From assembly GCA_028554795.2 (NCBI GenBank), contig CM068827.1:140367751-140431750 (forward strand): a stretch of DNA of 64,000 nucleotides. Reading direction: 5' to 3'. Of this stretch, positions 59,152 to 64,000 are shown one piece after another (positions within the stretch are counted from its first letter, which is position 1; each line of letters opens with the position of its first letter). This DNA comes from Sinohyriopsis cumingii. Its lineage: Eukaryota > Mollusca > Bivalvia > Unionida > Unionidae. The notes below the pieces were generated by a model. The model had not been told where the DNA came from and made no database searches. It saw only the letters and a list, made by a program, of their open reading frames with translations. The position numbers and the translations under genes are program-made.

Positions 59152-59205
59152 CTGTTCTACTTTCATTTAGGAGGATGGTCCTCTTCCCCAAGTGGTCTGC
59201 AGTCC
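59152..59205. repeat. Inverted copy of the 60.1-kb duplication
   Basis: TTTAGGAGGATGGTCCTCTT is the reverse complement of sequence at 60,131-60,160 and 60,195-60,225. The two locations flank the 24-bp minisatellite. Confidence 0.65.
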
Positions 59206-59261
59206 ATAAAATAGATTTTGGGGCATAAAAATGAAATCTGAGTTAGACGATGTTTGCATCA

Positions 59262-59652
59262 ACACTTAGCTTTCCTATTCTATCACCACTTAGCTTTCTT
59301 AATCCATCACCACTTAGCTTTCCTATTCCATCACCACTTAGCTTTCTTATTCCATCACCACTCAGCTTTCCTATTCCATCACCATTTAGCTTTCTTATTC
59401 CATCACCACTTAGCTTTCCTATTCCATCACCACTTAGCTTTCCTATTCCATCACCACTTAGCTTCCCTATTCCATCACCATTTAGCTTTCTTATTCCATC
59501 ACCACTTAGCTTTCCTATTCCATCACCACTTAGCTTTCCTATTCCATCATCACTTAGCTTTCCTATTCCATCACCACTTAGCTGCCCTATTCCATCACCA
59601 CTTAGCTTTCCTATTCCATCACCACTTAGCTTTCCTATTCCATCACCACTTT
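59262..59652. repeat. 24-bp minisatellite, about 16 copies
   Basis: The unit CACTTAGCTTTCCTATTCCA plus TCAC is repeated with few changes. A 24-bp period keeps frames open and yields an SPLSFPIP octapeptide frame and an HHHLAFLF frame. Both appear to be by-products of the repeat. Confidence 0.93.
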
Positions 59653-60110
59653 AAAAAGCTTTCTTATTCCATCAAGACTGCTGAGAAATTAGAATTTCTC
59701 CAATGTTTCATTTCCTGCCAAACTGTACTAACAGATTAAAAAATAAAACCTGACTCAAATCCACCTTATGCACTAAGAGGCACATATTCTCTCAAGTACT
59801 AACAAATGAAAACACAAAGAGTCAAGCAAAGCAACATGCATACTCACAAGTATTAACATTACAAACACAATAAGGTACTGTCTATAATCAGGATTGTCCA
59901 ACATTTTCAACCCAGTGAGTCACATGGAACAAAGTTGTTAAGTATCTTGGGCCATTTTTGATATATATTATCATAATTATACTATAATTATATGACTGGC
60001 TTTCTGTAGAAATGCAGCCCATCTAAAACTGACCCACAGGTGGCCTGTATTTGGACAACTGGTCAAGAACACCAGTAATGTTTAAAAGTATTACAGGTTT
60101 ATGTTTACTA

Positions 60111-60240
60111 CTGCCAAGGTATCAGACTTGGGGAAGAGGACCATCCTCCTAAATTAAAGTCCAGCATGCTGATACTGCCAAGGTATCAGACTTGGGGAAG
60201 AGGACCATCCTCCTAAATGAAAGTCCAGCATGCTGATACT
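60111..60240. repeat. 64-bp direct duplication with a distant inverted copy
   Basis: CTGCCAAGGTATCAGACTTG and the following 44 bp occur twice in tandem. The core AGGAGGATGGTCCTCTTCCC is also present in inverse orientation at about 59,170-59,190. Confidence 0.8.
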
Positions 60241-61551
60241 GAGCACACAAAGCAAAGGTACAATCAATGCTACCACCAATTAAACTTCCTTTAGACTTGA
60301 TGGCTTTTCATCACTGACTGTTCTGAACTGAAGAAATCTTGAATAACTATAAAAGTCAATTTTGATCTCTGAAAAAAATGTTAATCGCCAATGTAACAAT
60401 CATCAGGTGTGATGGATGGCAGGTTTATAACTTCCAGGTTTCAGAAATCAGGGTTTTGATGTAAAGGTGGGTCAGTCCTGTCAACTAATTATTCTCCAAT
60501 CAATCTTTTGTTGGAAGAATATAGTTTTATTTGTTTTATTAACTGACAGATTCCCAAACAAACATTTATTATAGTGCCCAACACAGTTTTAAAATATTGG
60601 ATTGTCAGAGAAAACTTATGGATTGACAACAGCCACTCTTCCATTTTCAAAAGTAAAAAAAAAAGTCTTCCTAGTTGAGGCCTTGAATCCAAATCACCAT
60701 GTACAGCAACTTTAAGCAAGGAGAGTAGTCTGATTGCTAGAGATACATAATTTGGACACAGTTTTCCATTTTTCAACACAGAAATTACTTCTTTGGATGT
60801 AAGAATAAATGTGCATAAACTCACTGGTTACTATAAAAATACACATACACACACACAAAGGAAAATTAACTTTATGCAACAAATATGAGAACCATTAAAC
60901 TTACGCAATGTATTCATGGTATATCCCACTGCCCAAATTTTCATGAACCAATTACAACTGACAGAAGTTCCAGCAGAAAGTATCCATACAAAAACTCAAC
61001 ACATGTCCTAAATACCAACAAGCCAAAATAACATAAAAAACTAAAATTACATTTGAAAGCAGTACTATCAGTTAGTATACAATAATAAAATTACATTTGA
61101 AAGTAGTCCTATCAGTAAGTATAAAAAAATAACACCTGTCTTACTACTGATGTATGCCATCTGGTGACCAGAAAAGGGGAGGCAACTTTTATGCCAAAAT
61201 ACAGTGTCTGCAAAGATGCAAATTAGCAACCGATTCATGGATTTTATTACTGAAATGCATTACACTGTACCTCATCATAGTATATAGTCTCTCCTACCCA
61301 ATCTGTTTATCTGATTGTTGCCAAATGACTTCTTACAGTAATTTCAAATTTGTCACTTGCACAAATATTAGACTTCATATTCTACTGGTCTATTTTATCA
61401 ATAATGAACACAACAAATATACATGTAGTTTTCTGAAACTATACGACTGCAAAGAGATACGAGATAAAGCTCTTTCAAGAACTGCAATTTTGTCTCATAT
61501 GCTCTAATTACTAATGTGCCTTCTTACGAGTTCACTCTCAACTACAACATT

Positions 61552-61573
61552 CACACACACACACACACACACA
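61552..61573. repeat. (AC)n microsatellite
   Basis: About eleven AC units. Confidence 0.9.
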
Positions 61574-62389
61574 AAATGAATCAAAGCAGGTTATGTTACA
61601 GATGGATAGAAGACCTTTAACAAAACAGCTTATGGCCCATAGGGAAAAAATTTAGTTTCCCAAAAGTAACTTTAAACGTCAAAACTTATTCGGTAATGCA
61701 AATGAACAGATAAATATGCAACATTTTTTCATGTAAATTAAACTGTTTGCAAAGTCCTGCCAAGTTTTTCATGCAGGTGATAAATTTGTACCATTAAAAG
61801 AATTCTATCAGCTTTGAACTAATGTGATTCCCAAGTACCATAATTATTCTAATTTAAAAAATTTCTTTGGTCCCATTCAGTTTTGGGACACTTATAATAG
61901 ATACATTATAATTACACTTAAAAATCTTAAGGTGTTAATTTTACTCAAAATTTTCATTATTTTAAACTCAAAATTCTCAATTTTTAATCGTAATGTTCAA
62001 TTCTGGGAGCACTTATAAAACATTAATATTACCCCTTTTCGATCTGAAGGGTGCCAACTTTACTGTAGTACCAAAATTAGAATAATTACAGCTAATAGGA
62101 TGAGTAAGAAGGTTCAAACATCTGATAATATCAAAATAACAAGTTCTTGACAGTTCCATTAAAAGATAAGTGGCACAGTATAACCTAAACAATCCAGAGG
62201 TGACACTGTTTTGATCCTTTTACCCTGTTATCAACTGGATGTGACAACATTCATATTACATGTCAGAATGCTCTAAAAAAACACATAATCGCTATAGATA
62301 ATTACATTCTTTAATTACAACCATTTGCGTTTCATGTTTTCCTTGTACGATCCATGTACACAGAGATCATAGTAACAAATCTTCAGAAT

Positions 62390-62425
62390 ATAATAATAAT
62401 GATAATAATAAAAATAATAATAATT
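62390..62425. repeat. (TAA)n microsatellite
   Basis: Imperfect TAA/AAT run of about 36 bp. Confidence 0.8.
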
Positions 62426-64000
62426 AAACAACTGCTGAGGGTGCAGCTCATTTAGCTAATATTAAGCCAATCAAAGGAGACCAGTAAGAGGCATACATTC
62501 AATTACATATTATAGAATATGTATGTGTAACACAGTAACTGAACGCTCCAGAGAACTGCCAGATGTAGTGCATTCTCTTTTTGATATACAGGTGTCACTC
62601 AGTTTTTGCTATAGATGTGTTGCTGAGGCAATGGCATAAATCAAAAGTAATGTAAATGCATGCACATGATCTGCACACGTCACAGCACTTGGTACCAGCG
62701 AAGGCATAAAAAAAACTAGCATGGCGGTGCAAGCTGAATACATGTATTAGTTTTTTCTTCATTAAAAATGAGATTAAAATGAAAGTGCATAAATCGAATT
62801 GGTGTAAATTTAACGTCACCTCTACAAGCAAGGTTTTCAATGGTCAACTACAAAGATCAAAGGCACAGCAGGCATGAATTATGCCCACCTAGGTGACACA
62901 TTGAAGATAGATGTAATAATGTACTGTTGGAAAACAATTTATAATTTCTAGTGATGGTTTACTATCATCAGTGCTAAAAGAATTAATTTATTACATAAGT
63001 TATTCTGATAAATTTTGTATAATTTTCTGATAGTGACCAAAATAATCTCTGTTTGGTATTCTTAAGACCCAAAAATATACGTATGTTTCTGATTAGCCAA
63101 CTGTCCCTATACTTTTGTTGCTGAGCCTAGCACTCTTCCACCTGGGAATTTTTTTTAAAAATTCCTAAAATCGATTTGTTTATCTGAGCCAGTTCTGTCC
63201 GGTACCTGAAGTTAATGAAACAAAACTGAGTTTAAAATTAGTAGAAATGCATTTTTCCATGTACTATGCATATACGAGGTTAATTCTATTCATGTATAGT
63301 GCAAAAATTAAAAATTCACCTTCTACCTCTCATTTTTCCAAATATAAATCTCCATATAACTTACATCACTGCATGTATAGGCAATAAAATGATTCATTTA
63401 TTTCTTAAATTAAAGATGAAATATTGGAGTACTCTGGTCTATGAAACATGCAGTATGAATCAGGTTCTCTGACCTTCAAAAACTTTACTATATGTTTGAT
63501 AAAATGCACTGTGAATCAAATTTACGTATCAAACTGGTAATGCTGTTGTTTGTTGGACAAGGTATGCAGTTTCAATCCACCTGTATGTCAGCCTCAGAAC
63601 ATAGAAAGGAATACAAAACATGAGGTCCATGTGGGTTAACATAACCTGATCAGCAAACATTAGCTAACATGTCAAAACCTCTGGATAAAAAATAAGTTAA
63701 AATTAGGTTTTCCATTTGGTTGCTATGCAAGCCACACATCACCCAATATGTGGAATGCTTGTCCTGGATATCTATGTATGAATATTTCAAGCTGAAGGTG
63801 TGTTTATGTTGTATGCAGAAAATCTCCAACAATAATCTTTTTAGTGTAAGAACAGTATCATTTTGCAGCAAGTGACCAGTATGTGGTACAAGATCTGAGA
63901 ACACTTCATTATCAAAAGAATTCCAGGAGAGTGTTAACAAGGATAGATGGGCCAACCTCTTCTAAGCCAAGAGGACCACTAGATGACCACCCAACAATAT

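Larger units (their letters stand above)
60245..64000. other. Non-coding, nothing recognised
   Basis: Contains microsatellites and a tRNA-like B-box word near 60,685 (minus strand), but no supported gene to the end of the window. Confidence 0.4.

Noticed and set aside
59250..59739. Repetitive Ser/Pro/Leu and His/Leu/Phe open frames
   Set aside because: By-products of a 24-bp minisatellite; no independent coding evidence.
60489..60824. 111-codon minus-strand frame as a gene
   Set aside because: It overlaps a tRNA-like B-box region and shows no domain; probably repeat-derived.

Overview
This is an AT-rich, intron- and repeat-laden metazoan window with no bacterial, organellar or rRNA signal. 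The repeats include tRNA-derived SINEs, small foldback DNA elements, minisatellites, CA and TA microsatellites and a decayed DIRS-type retroelement. Together with an animal-type tnp2 transposase gene they suggest a marine invertebrate, most likely a mollusc. That placement is inference from repeat style; no species-diagnostic gene was recognised.

The centrepiece (about 30,916-41,738, 10.8 kb) looks like one complete, possibly autonomous DNA transposon. Short imperfect inverted termini (CCCC[T/A]G[T/C]GAAAAAA) sit next to dense arrays of the perfect palindrome GTTCATGAAC: about 18 TCATGA cores at 30,929-31,215 and about 17 at 41,390-41,720. Between the arrays lie two divergent, intact, spliced genes sharing one promoter region. 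Rightward is a four-exon gene (36,400-40,523) whose splice phases give a 928-residue tnp2/CACTA-like transposase. Leftward is a six-exon gene (35,555-31,652) giving a 357-residue protein with a Tudor-like N-terminus, a Lys/Thr/Pro-rich linker, a coiled coil and a C-terminal BEN domain. Known BEN domains bind DNA, often at palindromes. I therefore infer a two-component system in which the BEN protein binds the palindromic subterminal arrays, in the role TnpA plays beside TnpD in plant En/Spm.

Left flank (1-30,900): mostly non-coding. It holds SINE copies, a cluster of double-hairpin foldback MITEs (6.4-8.8 kb, with others at 13.5 and 24.0 kb), a 64-bp array (5.1-5.6 kb), a 136-bp triplication (12.0-12.45 kb), a 430-bp inverted-repeat element (14.78-15.2 kb), a 51-bp minisatellite (19.25-19.76 kb), a degenerate roughly 150-bp satellite (24.7-25.7 kb), a 28-unit AT-rich array (28.2-29.6 kb) and a (TA)n tract at 30.1 kb.

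Right flank (41,740-64,000): a full-length SINE, more tRNA-like SINE fragments, a decayed DIRS-like element on the minus strand (48.26-46.73 kb; RT, RNase H and tyrosine-recombinase remnants), further MITEs, two phase-compatible minus-strand exons of an unrecognised host gene (52,414-53,036), a 0.7-kb inverted-repeat element (55.1-55.87 kb) and a 24-bp minisatellite (59.26-59.65 kb). The rest is intron-like or intergenic sequence with nothing I can name.
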